A stretch of 64,000 nucleotides of DNA from DASXAI01 sp963728985 (GCA_963728985.1 CAVSME010000008.1:62001-126000); one strand, 5' to 3'. Positions 49,263 to 58,991 are shown, counted from the stretch's first letter. Numbers and translations are program-made. The notes: generated by a model from the letters alone, not told the origin.

Positions 49263-50558
49263 TCACGTGCTCTCCTCGGGGATGCCGTAGGCGCGGGCCA
49301 TGACCTGCAGAGGGTGGACGGGCAGCCGCCCGGTCTGTTCCGTGATGGCGGTGTTGGCGAGGTGGCAATCGCCGGCCACGACCTCGCCTCCGGCCTGCGT
49401 GATCTCGTCACCGAGCTTCCGGCTGATCGGCAGGGACCGCTCGGCGTTCTCGTCGCGCAGGCCCCACATGCCGTCGATGCCCGAGCACTGCTGGACGAGC
49501 TTGATCCTGGCCCCGGTGAGCTTCATGAGGTCGCGGCTCTTCAACCCGATCTTCTGGGCCCGCAGGTGGCAGGGCGTGTGGTACGTGACCGTCTCGGGGA
49601 CGTCGCCGCGGAAGTCGAGATCGAGGCTGGTCGTCTCGCCTTTGTGCACGTTCATGAGGTACTCGGCGGCGTCGTAGGTGTGGGCCGCCACCAGGTCGGC
49701 ATCGGGGCCGGCGACGTAGTCGACGTAGTCCTGCTTGAGGGTGTAGCTGCACGTCGGTTGGGGCACCACGATGTCGGTGCCGCTGCGTACGGCGGCGGCC
49801 AGGGCCTGGACGTTGGTGGCCGCCTCCTTCCGGAAGCGCTCGACGTCGCCGCTGTGGAGGAACGGCGCGCCGCAGCAGCCCGGGTAGGCGACGTTGCACT
49901 CGATGCCGTTGCGCTCGTACACCCGCACCAGATCGTGGCCGACCGGCGGCGACTGGTACTCCACGAGGCACGTCGGGAAGATCGTCACCTTGCCCTGGGG
50001 CCGCTCCATGCGCACCTTCGGTCGCTTGTTGAACCAGGTGGTGAAGCGCTGGCGGGCGAAGGGCGGGAGCAGGCGCTCGCTGGAGAGGCCCGTGGTCCGA
50101 GCCACGATCGTGCGGACGATGCCACCCCGCCGGCCGGCGACGGCGTTGACCGCGGGCGCAGCGCGGCTGCTGAGCTTGCCGACCAGATCGGTACGCCCCA
50201 TGAGGTTGCCCGTCAGCCGCCGCATCGCCGGGACCTCCTTGGCGGCGTGACGCACAGCGCCGGCCCGCAGCATGAGGCGGGGGAAGTCCACCGCCCACTC
50301 GCTCTGCCCCGGGATGTACGGGCAGTTCACGTAGCAGAGCTTGCACTGGAAGCACTCGTCGACGACCTGGTCCTGCTGGCCCGGGGTGAGCCCGGCGCCG
50401 TCGTGGTGGTCGATGAGGTCGAACAGCGTGGGGAACGAGCCGCAGAAGCCGAGGCACAAGCGGCATCCGTGGCACACGTCGAACACCCTGGTCATCTCCT
50501 CGCGGACATCGGTCTCGTCGAGGTACTGCGGGTGGCGGGGGTCGTAGGTGGTCGTCAC
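49263..50558 (-). CDS. GlpC-like Fe-S/CCG-domain oxidoreductase subunit
   Basis: The 431-residue protein has two N-terminal 4Fe-4S motifs (CHGCRLCLGFC, CFQCKLCYVNCP) and two CCG-type domains (YPGCCGAPFLHSGD; a second half with TPCHLRAQ and QQCSG). This matches the anchor/electron-transfer subunit of anaerobic-type glycerol-3-phosphate dehydrogenase and related glycolate/lactate oxidases. Its divergent neighbour is a GlpD-type dehydrogenase, so a link to glycerol-3-phosphate oxidation is plausible but inferred. Start GTG 50558. Confidence 0.85.
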   Translation of the reverse strand: MTTTYDPRHPQYLDETDVREEMTRVFDVCHGCRLCLGFCGSFPTLFDLIDHHDGAGLTPGQQDQVVDECFQCKLCYVNCPYIPGQSEWAVDFPRLMLRAGAVRHAAKEVPAMRRLTGNLMGRTDLVGKLSSRAAPAVNAVAGRRGGIVRTIVARTTGLSSERLLPPFARQRFTTWFNKRPKVRMERPQGKVTIFPTCLVEYQSPPVGHDLVRVYERNGIECNVAYPGCCGAPFLHSGDVERFRKEAATNVQALAAAVRSGTDIVVPQPTCSYTLKQDYVDYVAGPDADLVAAHTYDAAEYLMNVHKGETTSLDLDFRGDVPETVTYHTPCHLRAQKIGLKSRDLMKLTGARIKLVQQCSGIDGMWGLRDENAERSLPISRKLGDEITQAGGEVVAGDCHLANTAITEQTGRLPVHPLQVMARAYGIPEEST

Positions 50559-50628
50559 TGCTGCACCGATCCTGGCAGACCCGGTGGATGTTGGTCACCT
50601 CGGCCGGAAGGTACCGGCGACCCGCTCC

Positions 50629-50634
50629 TAGGAT
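50629..50634 (+). promoter_or_regulatory. -10 that decides the glpD start
   Basis: TAGGAT, then 7 nt, then in-frame GTG 50642. The ATG at 50633 lies inside this hexamer, so a leaderless transcript would begin at the GTG instead. Confidence 0.55.
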
Positions 50635-50641
50635 GACCCGG

Positions 50642-52282
50642 GTGCTCCCGCCGGTGCCCTTCGACCGCGCCGCCATGCTGCGCCGCCTGGCCGACGAGAC
50701 GTTCGACGTGCTGGTCATCGGGGGCGGGATCACCGGCGCCGGGGTGGCCCTCGACGCCGCCAGCCGGGGCCTGCGCACGGCGCTCGTGGAGCGCGACGAC
50801 TTCGCCTCGGGGACGTCGTCGAAGAGCTCGAAGCTGATCCACGGCGGGTTGCGGTACCTGCAGCAGGGCGAGGTCGGCCTCGTCTACGAGGCGCTGGCCG
50901 AGCGCCAGCGGCTACGCCGCAACGCCCCCCACCTCGTACGCGTCCTGCCCTTCATGATCCCGATCCTCACTCGCGACGGGCTCATGAACGCCAAGATCGC
51001 CCGCGCCCTGGGCACGGCCATGTGGGGCTACGACCTGACCGGCGGGCTGCGCATCGGCAAGCGCCACGAGCGGATCACCGCCGCCGAGGCGCTGGCCCAC
51101 CTGCCCACCATGCCCGCCGACCGGCTGGCGTCGGCCTACCTCTACTACGACGCCCGCGCCGACGATGCCCGTCTGTGCCTCGCCGTCGTGCGCACCGCCG
51201 CCGCCCACGGTGCCGTGGTGGCGAACCACGCCGGCGTGAGCGCGTTGATCAAAGCGGACGACGGCACCGCCGCGGGCGCCGTGATCCGGGCGGGCGACGA
51301 CACCATCAAGGTGCGTGCTCGTGCCGTGGTCAACGCCGCCGGCGTCTGGGCCGACGACGTGCGGGCCCTCGACGAGAGCACCCATCCACACTCCATCCGC
51401 CCCGCCAAGGGCATCCACATCACGGTGCCGTGGAGCAAGGTGCGCAACGACATCGCCGTGGTGATCCCGGTGCCCAAGGACCGCCGCAGCCTGTTCGTCG
51501 TCCCGTGGGGCGAGTTCACGTACGTCGGAACGACCGACACCGACTACGACGGCCGGATCGACGACCCGCAGTGCACCCCGGACGACATCGCCTACGTGCT
51601 CCGCGCCCTCAACCACTCGGTCACCACCAACGTCACGGCCGCCGACATCGTCGGGACGTGGGCCGGGCTGCGGCCGCTCGTGCGCCAGGCCGGCGGGCGC
51701 ACCGCCGACCTCTCCCGCCGCCACCGGGTGAGCGCCTCCGCCGGCCGGGTCATCACCGTGACCGGGGGCAAGCTCACGACGTACCGGCGAATGGCCGCTG
51801 ACACCGTCGACGACGTCATGGCGCTGCTCGATCGGCCCGGCCGCTCCCGGACCAAGTCGCTGGCGCTGGTGGGCGCCGACGGCTACGGCGAACCGGCCGA
51901 CGGCGCCGACGCGGCCGCCCATCTCGCCGGCCGCTACGGCAACGAGGCACCGGCCGTCGAGGCCCTGCTCGACGAGGACGGAACGTTGGCGCAGCCCCTC
52001 GTACCGGGTCTCCCCTACCTCCGCGCCGAGGCGCTCTTCGCCGCTCGCCACGAGATGGCCACGACGCTCGACGACGTGCTGTCGCGCCGCACGCGGGCCC
52101 GCCTGCTGGCGCGGGACGCGTCCGTGGCGGCGGCGCCCGCCGTCGCCCGGGTCCTCGCTCGAGAGCTGGGGTGGGACGACGCCGAATGCGAGCGTCAGGC
52201 CCGCGCCTACGCCGCCGACGTGGCTCACGAACGCGACGCCGCCGGGCTCGGTGACGCCGTCGACGCCATGCTGGGAGCCTGA
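50642..52282 (+). CDS. glpD: FAD-dependent glycerol-3-phosphate dehydrogenase
   Basis: Oxidises sn-glycerol-3-phosphate to DHAP at the membrane. The 546-residue protein has the FAD Rossmann motif FDVLVIGGGITGAGVALDAASRG, SGTSSKSSKLIHGGLRYLQ, PWGEFTYVGTTDTDYDG, and a C-terminal GlpD cap domain. The start is set at GTG 50642 from the promoter. Next come an AGPS-like FAD protein, a membrane protein and an FGGY kinase, with 0 to 13-nt overlaps, forming one operon. Confidence 0.93.
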   Translation: MLPPVPFDRAAMLRRLADETFDVLVIGGGITGAGVALDAASRGLRTALVERDDFASGTSSKSSKLIHGGLRYLQQGEVGLVYEALAERQRLRRNAPHLVRVLPFMIPILTRDGLMNAKIARALGTAMWGYDLTGGLRIGKRHERITAAEALAHLPTMPADRLASAYLYYDARADDARLCLAVVRTAAAHGAVVANHAGVSALIKADDGTAAGAVIRAGDDTIKVRARAVVNAAGVWADDVRALDESTHPHSIRPAKGIHITVPWSKVRNDIAVVIPVPKDRRSLFVVPWGEFTYVGTTDTDYDGRIDDPQCTPDDIAYVLRALNHSVTTNVTAADIVGTWAGLRPLVRQAGGRTADLSRRHRVSASAGRVITVTGGKLTTYRRMAADTVDDVMALLDRPGRSRTKSLALVGADGYGEPADGADAAAHLAGRYGNEAPAVEALLDEDGTLAQPLVPGLPYLRAEALFAARHEMATTLDDVLSRRTRARLLARDASVAAAPAVARVLARELGWDDAECERQARAYAADVAHERDAAGLGDAVDAMLGA

Positions 52283-53728
52283 GTGGCGGGCCGCGTGGCC
52301 GTGGACGGCTGGCGCGACGCCAGCGCGCTGGTGCCGGCGCTGGAGGCCCTGTGTGCCGACGTCCGCACCGACGACGCGTCGCTCGTCGAGGCCAGCCGCG
52401 ACTGGTGGCCCCTCGCGCTGCACTGGGCCCTGGCGGGCGATGTCGCCGCGCCGGCGTCGGTCGTGTGCCGCCCGGCCAGCGCCGCGGAGGTGGCCGCCGT
52501 CGTGCGCTGCTGCCACGAGGCGCACATGCCGGTCACGGCCGCCGGTGGCCGCAGCGGGGTGTGCGGCGCCAGCGTGCCGCTGTTCGGCGGCGTCGTGATC
52601 GACCTCACCGGCCTCGCCGGCATCGTCGCCGTCGACGACGTCAGCCTCGTGGTCGATGTCGGCGCTGGCACGTTCGGGCACCACCTCGAGGCGGAGCTGC
52701 GCGCCACCCATGGCCTCACGACGGGCCACTGGCCGCAGTCGATCGAGCTGTCGACCGTCGGCGGTTGGTTGGCCTGCCGGTCCGCCGGCCAGTACTCGAC
52801 GCGCTACGGCAAGATCGAGGACATGGTGGTAGGCCTCGACGTCGTGCTGGCCGATGGCACGGCGGTGACGACGGGCGGGTTTCCCCGCCAGGCGGTCGGC
52901 CCCGACCTCACCCAGCTCTTCGTCGGCTCCGAGGGCACGCTCGGCCTCGTCACCGGTGCCCGCCTGCGGGTGCGGCCCGTCCCGCCGGCCACGTGGCGGG
53001 CCGCCTTCGGCTTCGCCACGTTCATCGAGGGCGTCGACGCCTGCCGGCGGATCCTGCGCCGCGGCGCCACACCGGCGGTGCTGCGCCTGTACGACGGCGC
53101 CGAATCGGCCCGCAGCTACGCGACCGACGGCACGACGTGCGTGCTGCTGGTCCTGGACGAGGCCGACCCGGCGATCCTCGCCGCCACTGAGTCGATCGTG
53201 AACGAAGAGTGCGCCAGCGCGCACGCGCTCGACGACGCGCTCGTCGAGCAGTGGCTGGGGCACCGCAACGACGTCAGCGCGCTGCACGCCCTGACCGAGA
53301 AGGGCTTCGTGGTCGACACGATGGAGATCGCCGCGCCGTGGTCGCGGCTGGCCGCCATCTACACCGATACCGTGGCTGCGCTGCTCGCCGTCGAGCACAC
53401 CCGTGTCGCCACTGCTCACCTGTCACACAGCTACACGGATGGCGCCTGCCTCTACTTCACGTTCGCGGCGACCCCACCACCCGACGCCATCGAGCGCACG
53501 TACGTCGCACTGTGGGATGCGGGCCAGCGCGCCGTCCTCGCCGGCGGCGGATCGCTGAGCCATCACCACGGCGTCGGCCTGAACCGGGCCCGCTTCGTGC
53601 CCGACGCGCTCGGCAGTGGCCTCGGCGTGCTCGCCCGCGTGAAGGCGGCCCTCGACCCGCTCGGGATCCTCAACCCGGGCAAGCTCGGATCGGCGTCGGC
53701 ATTCGGGGAGGTGGGATGGCCGCGGTAG
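52283..53728 (+). CDS. Alkyldihydroxyacetonephosphate-synthase-like FAD oxidoreductase
   Basis: The 481-residue VAO-family flavoprotein has an FAD domain (VTAAGGRSGVCGASVPLFGGVVIDLTGL; STVGGWLACRSAGQYSTRYGKIEDMV) and C-terminal FAD-oxidase domain. HLSHSYTDGACLYFTF and GGGSLSHHHGVG contain the Tyr and His residues that mark alkyl-DHAP synthases, the ether-bond-forming enzymes of ether lipid synthesis. DHAP from the adjacent GlpD could supply the backbone. D-lactate/glycolate oxidases are the fallback assignment. GTG 52283 directly follows the glpD stop. Confidence 0.85.
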   Translation: MAGRVAVDGWRDASALVPALEALCADVRTDDASLVEASRDWWPLALHWALAGDVAAPASVVCRPASAAEVAAVVRCCHEAHMPVTAAGGRSGVCGASVPLFGGVVIDLTGLAGIVAVDDVSLVVDVGAGTFGHHLEAELRATHGLTTGHWPQSIELSTVGGWLACRSAGQYSTRYGKIEDMVVGLDVVLADGTAVTTGGFPRQAVGPDLTQLFVGSEGTLGLVTGARLRVRPVPPATWRAAFGFATFIEGVDACRRILRRGATPAVLRLYDGAESARSYATDGTTCVLLVLDEADPAILAATESIVNEECASAHALDDALVEQWLGHRNDVSALHALTEKGFVVDTMEIAAPWSRLAAIYTDTVAALLAVEHTRVATAHLSHSYTDGACLYFTFAATPPPDAIERTYVALWDAGQRAVLAGGGSLSHHHGVGLNRARFVPDALGSGLGVLARVKAALDPLGILNPGKLGSASAFGEVGWPR

Positions 53729-54114
53729 AGGTTGATCGCCCCGCCGTCCTGAAGGGCATGGCCACCGCCGCCGTCATCGCCGTGCCCTTCGCCCTGCTCG
53801 GGCTGGCCGCGTCCGACACAGAGTCGCTCGGCTGGGCGGGCTGGCTCTCGGTGCTCGGCATCATGCTCGGGCTCGTGATCGGTGGGTTCCTCGCCGCTCG
53901 CGATCAACAGGTCGGGGCGCCGCTCACCAACGGGATCGTGGCCGCCGTCGCCGTGTACGTCATCGTCCAGGGCATCGGCATCCTCAAGCGGGCGGTGGCC
54001 GGCGAGGAGCTCAACTGGGCCAAGTACGCGTCCAGTCTGCTGTTGTCGATCGTGGCCGGTACGGTCGGCGCGCTGCTGGCCTCGATGGCCACCGCATCGA
54101 GGAGGGCGCCATGA
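53716..54114 (+). CDS. Small multi-helix membrane protein
   Basis: The 132-residue protein has four hydrophobic helices (about 15-33, 41-59, 68-87 and 105-124) and short loops, resembling TIGR04086-type membrane proteins but not assigned with certainty. ATG 53716 overlaps the AGPS-like gene by 13 nt and the stop overlaps the next kinase as ATGA, so it is embedded in the glycerol-3-phosphate operon. Confidence 0.78.
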   Translation: MAAVEVDRPAVLKGMATAAVIAVPFALLGLAASDTESLGWAGWLSVLGIMLGLVIGGFLAARDQQVGAPLTNGIVAAVAVYVIVQGIGILKRAVAGEELNWAKYASSLLLSIVAGTVGALLASMATASRRAP

Positions 54115-55553
54115 CGGTGCTTGTTGTGGACGTCGGCACGAGCGGGTTGCGCGCCGCCATCGTGCGGGCCGATCGCTCCGTCGACCACGTCGCGTACCGC
54201 CCGTCGCCACCGGCCACCCCGTTCCCCGGACTGGTCGAGGTGGACGCCGCCGCCCTCTCCCGGCTCGTGCTCGAAGTAGCGGCGGAGGTGGGATCGGTGG
54301 CCGGTCCCGTGGATGCGGTGGGCATCACCAACCAGCGGGCCACCACCGTCGTGTGGGACCGCGCCAGCGGCGAGCCCGTCGGGCCCGCCCTCGGCTGGCA
54401 GGACCTGCGCACCATCGTGGAGTGCCTCACGCTCGCCGGTCAGGGGCTGCGATTCGCGCCGAACCAGTCGGCCACCAAGCTCGCGTGGCTGCTGGACACC
54501 TACGACAAGGAGCGCCAGCAGGACCTGTGCTTCGGCACAATCGACTCATGGCTGGCGTGGACGCTGTCGGGCGGTGCCCTGCACGTCACGGACCGCTCGA
54601 ACGCGGCGGTCACGGGCCTGCTGCGCGCCGACGGCACCGACTGGGACGACCACGTGCTCGACGTGCTGCGCATCCCCCGGCCGATGCTCCCCCGGCTCGT
54701 CGATTCGAGCGGCGTCCTGGGGCCGGCGACGGCCCTGGCCGGCGCGCCGCCCATCGCCGGGCTGGCGGGCGATCAGCAGGCGTCGTTGATGGGCCAGGGT
54801 GGCGTCGTGCCGGGTCGAGCCAAGGCCACGTTCGGGACGGGCGGCATGCTCGACCTGTGCACCGGTCCCGAGGCGCCGACCTCCGCAGCCCGGGGCAAGG
54901 CGGGAACCTTCCCGATCGTGGCGTGGTCGATCGACGGGGTCATCACGTGGGGCGTCGAGGCCATCATGCTCACCGCCGGCGCCAACGTGGACTGGCTGGT
55001 CGAGGACCTTGGCGTCCTCGCCTCGGCGGCCGAGAGCCACGACGTGGCCCAGCGCTGCGCCGATGCCGGCGGCGTCGTGTACGTGCCGGCGCTGCTCGGC
55101 CTGGGCACACCGGCGTGGGACTACGGCGCCCGGGGCACGCTGCTCGGCCTCACCCGGGGCAGCGGCCGCGCCGAGGTGGTGCGGGCCGTGCTGGAAGGCG
55201 TGGCCCAGCGGGGCGCCGACCTCCTCGAGGCGGCCGAAGCCGACACCGGCGTGGCCATCGACTCACTGCGCGTCGACGGCGGCATGAGCGCCAACGCCAC
55301 GTTCGTGCAGGCCCTGGCCGACGCCACCGGTCGCCCGGTGGAGGTGTCGCCCGTAGTGGAGGCCACCACCGTGGGGGCGGGCATCCTCGCCGGTCTGGCC
55401 GTCGGGACGTGGTCGAGCCTCGAGGAGGCGGCGGCGGGCTGGTCACCCCGGGCGGTGATCGAGCCGGGCACGGCGCTCGATCGGGAACGCTGGCGCGAGG
55501 CGCTGACCAGGGCTTCCGCCTGGATTCCCGATCTATCAGCCCTCGACTTCTAG
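54111..55553 (+). CDS. FGGY-family carbohydrate kinase (glycerol-kinase-like)
   Basis: The 480-residue kinase has VLVVDVGTSGLRAAIV, GITNQRATTVVWDRASGEPVGP, GWQDLRT, KATFGTGGMLDLCTG, GLGTPAWDYGARG and DSLRVDGGMSANATFVQALAD. The GITNQRxTTVVWDRxTG and GWQD motifs place it near glycerol kinase, but it differs from the glpK at 31364. Location after glpD and the AGPS-like gene suggests glycerol or a related polyol as substrate. It ends the operon; a CTGCTC/GAGCAG hairpin (55561-55576) follows. Confidence 0.88.
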   Translation: MTVLVVDVGTSGLRAAIVRADRSVDHVAYRPSPPATPFPGLVEVDAAALSRLVLEVAAEVGSVAGPVDAVGITNQRATTVVWDRASGEPVGPALGWQDLRTIVECLTLAGQGLRFAPNQSATKLAWLLDTYDKERQQDLCFGTIDSWLAWTLSGGALHVTDRSNAAVTGLLRADGTDWDDHVLDVLRIPRPMLPRLVDSSGVLGPATALAGAPPIAGLAGDQQASLMGQGGVVPGRAKATFGTGGMLDLCTGPEAPTSAARGKAGTFPIVAWSIDGVITWGVEAIMLTAGANVDWLVEDLGVLASAAESHDVAQRCADAGGVVYVPALLGLGTPAWDYGARGTLLGLTRGSGRAEVVRAVLEGVAQRGADLLEAAEADTGVAIDSLRVDGGMSANATFVQALADATGRPVEVSPVVEATTVGAGILAGLAVGTWSSLEEAAAGWSPRAVIEPGTALDRERWREALTRASAWIPDLSALDF

Positions 55554-55620
55554 AGTTGCCCTGCTCTCCGGAGCAGATCGGCGGCTGAGCCCCAAGCAGC
55601 ATCAGAAGGAGACGACCTGC

Positions 55621-56427
55621 GTGGACGCGAACCGATTGCGGCGCCTGGCCGCTGAGGTCGACCGGGAGCACCGCGCCGCGATGGACGACATCGAGCGCAC
55701 GCTCGACCGGCGAGCGCTGGTGCGTGGCCTCGGCGGGTTCGCCGTGACCGTGGCCGGGGTCAGCGTCGCCATCCCCGCCCTGGCCGGGGTGGCGGACGCG
55801 CAGCAGTCGTCGACCACCGCGCTGGGGGGTCCGGGCGCCACGTCGGGCACGACGGTCGCCGGAGTCGCCACGACTGGCTCGCCCACCTCGGCGCCGCAGG
55901 CGACCACCACCACGACGTTGCCGCCGAGCAAGCCCCAACCGACCGACCTCGCCTTCCTGTCGTTCTCCCAGTCGGTCGAGCTGGTCGCCGTGCAGGCCTA
56001 CGGCCTGGCCATCAGCGGCACGCTGCTGAGCGCGAAGGTCGCCGACGTCGCTCGCGCCTTCCAGAAGCACCACCTCGACCACGCCCAATCCTTCGCCGGC
56101 ATGGCCGGGAAGACGGCCACCGGGGTGGCCAACCAGACGCTGTTGGCCACCTTCAGCCCGAAGCTGCAGGCGGCCAAGAGCGAGGCCGACCTCGTGCAGT
56201 TGCTGCTCCAGGTGGAGGACGCGGCGGCCGCGACGTACACCGCCGGGTTGGCCCTGCTCATCGGCACGGACCCGGCGTCGCTCGTGGCGTCGATCCAGCC
56301 GATCGAAGCGCGCCATGCCGCAGTGCTGGGCGAGGCCCTCAACCTCCCCATCGACGCCTACAGCCCCCTGCTCGAACCCACCGCCGCCGCGCTGACGCCG
56401 GCGCAGTACCCGATCGTGGCGAGGTGA
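55621..56427 (+). CDS. Exported ferritin-like domain protein 1
   Basis: The 268-residue protein has a twin-arginine-type signal (LDRRALVRGLGGFAVTVAGVSVAIPALAG) preceded by about 29 cytoplasmic residues, a Thr/Ser/Pro-rich linker (about 62-107), and a helical ferritin-like domain (about 108-240) with VELVAVQAYG, FQKHHLDHAQSFAG and an ExxH pair (EARHAAVL). Metal ligands look plausible but the function is unknown. A strong SD (AAGGAG) precedes GTG 55621. It overlaps the next gene by 4 nt. Confidence 0.8.
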   Translation: MDANRLRRLAAEVDREHRAAMDDIERTLDRRALVRGLGGFAVTVAGVSVAIPALAGVADAQQSSTTALGGPGATSGTTVAGVATTGSPTSAPQATTTTTLPPSKPQPTDLAFLSFSQSVELVAVQAYGLAISGTLLSAKVADVARAFQKHHLDHAQSFAGMAGKTATGVANQTLLATFSPKLQAAKSEADLVQLLLQVEDAAAATYTAGLALLIGTDPASLVASIQPIEARHAAVLGEALNLPIDAYSPLLEPTAAALTPAQYPIVAR

Positions 56428-57296
56428 GCGCTGTGGACCCGATCAGCGACGACGATCAGCCGGTCACGTTCTCCCGTCGCCGGATCCTGGCCGTCGGCGG
56501 CTTCTCCGTGGGGCTGGCGGCCGTGGTCGCGGCCTGCGCCCCCGACAAGCCCAAGCCCCAGGTGCCCCAGGCCGGTGTGCCCTCGGCCACCACGGCGCTC
56601 GCCGAGCAGAACGTGGACGACATCGTGCTGCTGCGCACCGCGTCGTCGCTCGAGCACAGCCTGGCCGACGCCTATGCCAAGGTGCTCGCCCTCAACGTGC
56701 TGCCTGCCGCGACCACAACGCTCGTGCGCCGCTTCGCCGACCAGCATGCCGACCGGGCCACGTTCTTCGAGGACCTCACTCGCGACAACGGGGGCGAGCC
56801 CGTCACGACCGGCAACGAGCCGTTCAACAAGAAGGTGATCGACCCTGCGCTCAAATCGATCGCCGACGCCGGCAACGACGTCAACGACCTGAACTGGTTC
56901 ATCTACGGGCTGGAGAACGTGGCCACTGGGACCATGCAGTCGTTCGTCCCGATCTTGCGGGTGCCGGGCCTGCGCGGCGCAGTGATGTCGGTGGGCGGGG
57001 CCGAGGCCCGCACCTCGGCGATCGCCGCCACGCTGATCCCCACGGTCACCGTGGTACCGCCGTCAGCCACGGAAGAGGAAGTGGCAGCGGCGACAACAAC
57101 CACGACGGTGCCCGGAGCCACCACGACGACGACGCCCGCGGCCCAGCTGATCCCCGTGACGCAGGTGCCCGGCTCGTTCGGGTCGCAGACGGCCGTCTCC
57201 GTGGCCATCGCCAACCAGGAGGAGGCCTGGAACCTCCTCGGGCCGAACTCCTACGAGTACTTGCCTGAGCCGACGACCACGACGGCGGCGGGCTGA
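56424..57296 (+). CDS. Exported ferritin-like domain protein 2 (Tat lipoprotein)
   Basis: The 290-residue protein has a twin-arginine motif SRRRILAVGG followed by a hydrophobic stretch and lipobox VVAAC (Cys at about 37). The ferritin-like region (about 60-200) contains SSLEHSLADAYAKVL and FADQHADRATFFEDL, which supply E-x2-H and H-x2-type positions. A Thr-rich linker and C-terminus follow. GTG 56424 overlaps the first ferritin-like gene as GTGA (GTG 56432 is an alternative). The pair probably works together outside the membrane. Confidence 0.8.
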   Translation: MSAVDPISDDDQPVTFSRRRILAVGGFSVGLAAVVAACAPDKPKPQVPQAGVPSATTALAEQNVDDIVLLRTASSLEHSLADAYAKVLALNVLPAATTTLVRRFADQHADRATFFEDLTRDNGGEPVTTGNEPFNKKVIDPALKSIADAGNDVNDLNWFIYGLENVATGTMQSFVPILRVPGLRGAVMSVGGAEARTSAIAATLIPTVTVVPPSATEEEVAAATTTTTVPGATTTTTPAAQLIPVTQVPGSFGSQTAVSVAIANQEEAWNLLGPNSYEYLPEPTTTTAAG

Positions 57297-57369
57297 GGCC
57301 CCTCCGTTCGCACGGGCGGGCGTCCGTCCGGGCGTTCCCCGGTTCAACTTCGGTCGACAGGACGACAGC

Positions 57370-57375
57370 TACAGT
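57370..57375 (+). promoter_or_regulatory. rnpB promoter -10
   Basis: TACAGT ends 7 nt before the first P1 base of RNase P RNA (57383), the correct spacing for a primary-sigma start. The -35 is weak. Confidence 0.6.
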
Positions 57376-57382
57376 TGTCGGC

Positions 57383-57750
<368 letters not shown>

Positions 57751-57833
57751 CCCCAGCGAGTGGCGGGATAAACAGCGTTTGAGCAGCAGTTTTAGGTGTG
57801 CGTGTCCTCCTGTGTCAGCCCGCACGGCCCCGT

Positions 57834-57853
57834 AGTCCTCAGAACTGAGGACT
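57834..57853. repeat. Perfect 20-bp palindrome before the integrase remnant
   Basis: AGTCCTCAGAACTGAGGACT has perfect dyad symmetry and lies 36 nt before the integrase start. It could be an operator, an att-related core or a short terminator stem after rnpB. There is no T tract, so terminator function is doubtful. Confidence 0.6.
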
Positions 57854-57888
57854 GGATCGGGCGACTTCGAGCCGTCGAGGGAGGGGCT

Positions 57889-58991
57889 GTGGCGAGCATC
57901 GACAAGCGGTCCGACGGTCGATACCGGGCTCGATGGCGCGAGTACCCGGGCGGTCCCCAGCGCACCCGACAGTTCCGGCGCAAGGGCGACGCGGAGCGGT
58001 TCCTCGACACGGTCCGCGGCGACCTCGCCCGCGGCGTCTACATCGACCCGAACGGCGGTCGAACGCTGTTCCAGGACTACGCCGAGACCTGGCGGGCCGG
58101 ACAGTTGCACCGACCGTCGACGGCCGTCCAGCTCGAGACGTATCTCTGGGTTCACGCCTACCCAACGCTCGGGCGCCGGCAACTGCGGGCGATCCGACGG
58201 AGTGACATCCAGATCTGGGTCAAGGAGCGATCCGTCGTGCTGGCGCCCGGCTCGGTCGAGCTCGTCTACCGGTGGGTGGCGACCATCTTCAAAGCGGCCG
58301 CCGCCGACCGCCTCCTCCGGCGTCGCCATGCGAGCGGATCGCACTGCCGAAGAAGGACCGCCACGAGATCGTGCCGCTGCCCGTCGACGCCATCGAGCGC
58401 CTCGTCGGCGCCATGCCCGAGCGCCACCGCGCGCTCATCGTCCTCGGGCCAGGAGCCGGCCTGCGCCAAGGCGAGTGCTTCGGCGTGACCGTCGACCGGA
58501 TCGACTTCCTCCGGCGAGAGCTGCGCGTGGACGGCCAGCTCGTAGGTGTTCGCGACGGTGTCCCGGAATTTGGGCCACCCAAGACACCCGCCGGCTTCCG
58601 CACCGTCCCCTTACCCGTGTGCGTCGTCGACGCGTTGGCCGCGCAGCTCGCGCGGCAGCGCCCAGGCGTGCAGGGACTCGTATTCACGAACACACAGCGG
58701 CGCCCGCTCCAGCGCAGCGCGTTCGGCAACGTGTGGCGGCGTGTCGCTGCCGAGGCGGAGCTGCCTGCGTGGGCGACCTTCCACGATCTCCGCCATTTCT
58801 ACGCTTCCCTGCTGATCTCTCGGCCTGCTCCGTCAAGGCGGTCCAGAAACGACACGGCCCCCAAACCGCCGTTGAGACGCTCGACACCTACAGCCACCTC
58901 TGGCCCGACGGCGACGACGAGACCCGCAACGCCGTCGACAGCGTGCTCAGGTCCATCGCCGTCGGACACGGCACGGCGCAACGAATTGTGA
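57889..58991 (+). pseudogene. Degenerate tyrosine recombinase (phage-type integrase)
   Basis: Three frames must be joined. Frame 1 from GTG 57889 (VASIDKRSDGRYRARWREY, AP2/SAM-like arm and core-binding regions) changes near 58310-58330 to a frame with LPKKDRHEIVPLPV, the catalytic Arg in GAGLRQGE and the HDLRHFYAS box, then changes again near 58818-58828 to AVQKRHGPQTAVETLDTYSHLWP with the nucleophilic Tyr. The usual LGH histidine box reads HGP. Two apparent 1-nt deletions plus the lost catalytic His suggest an inactive gene. The third frame has no stop of its own near the end. Confidence 0.85.

Noticed and set aside
50912..53419. 835-codon minus-strand open frame opposite glpD and the AGPS-like gene
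   Set aside because: Low-complexity Gly/Arg/His/Val composition and no domain; the plus-strand genes are well supported.
55561..55576. CTGCTC/GAGCAG hairpin after the FGGY kinase gene as a terminator
   Set aside because: Only a 6-bp stem with no T tract; kept as a remark rather than a feature.
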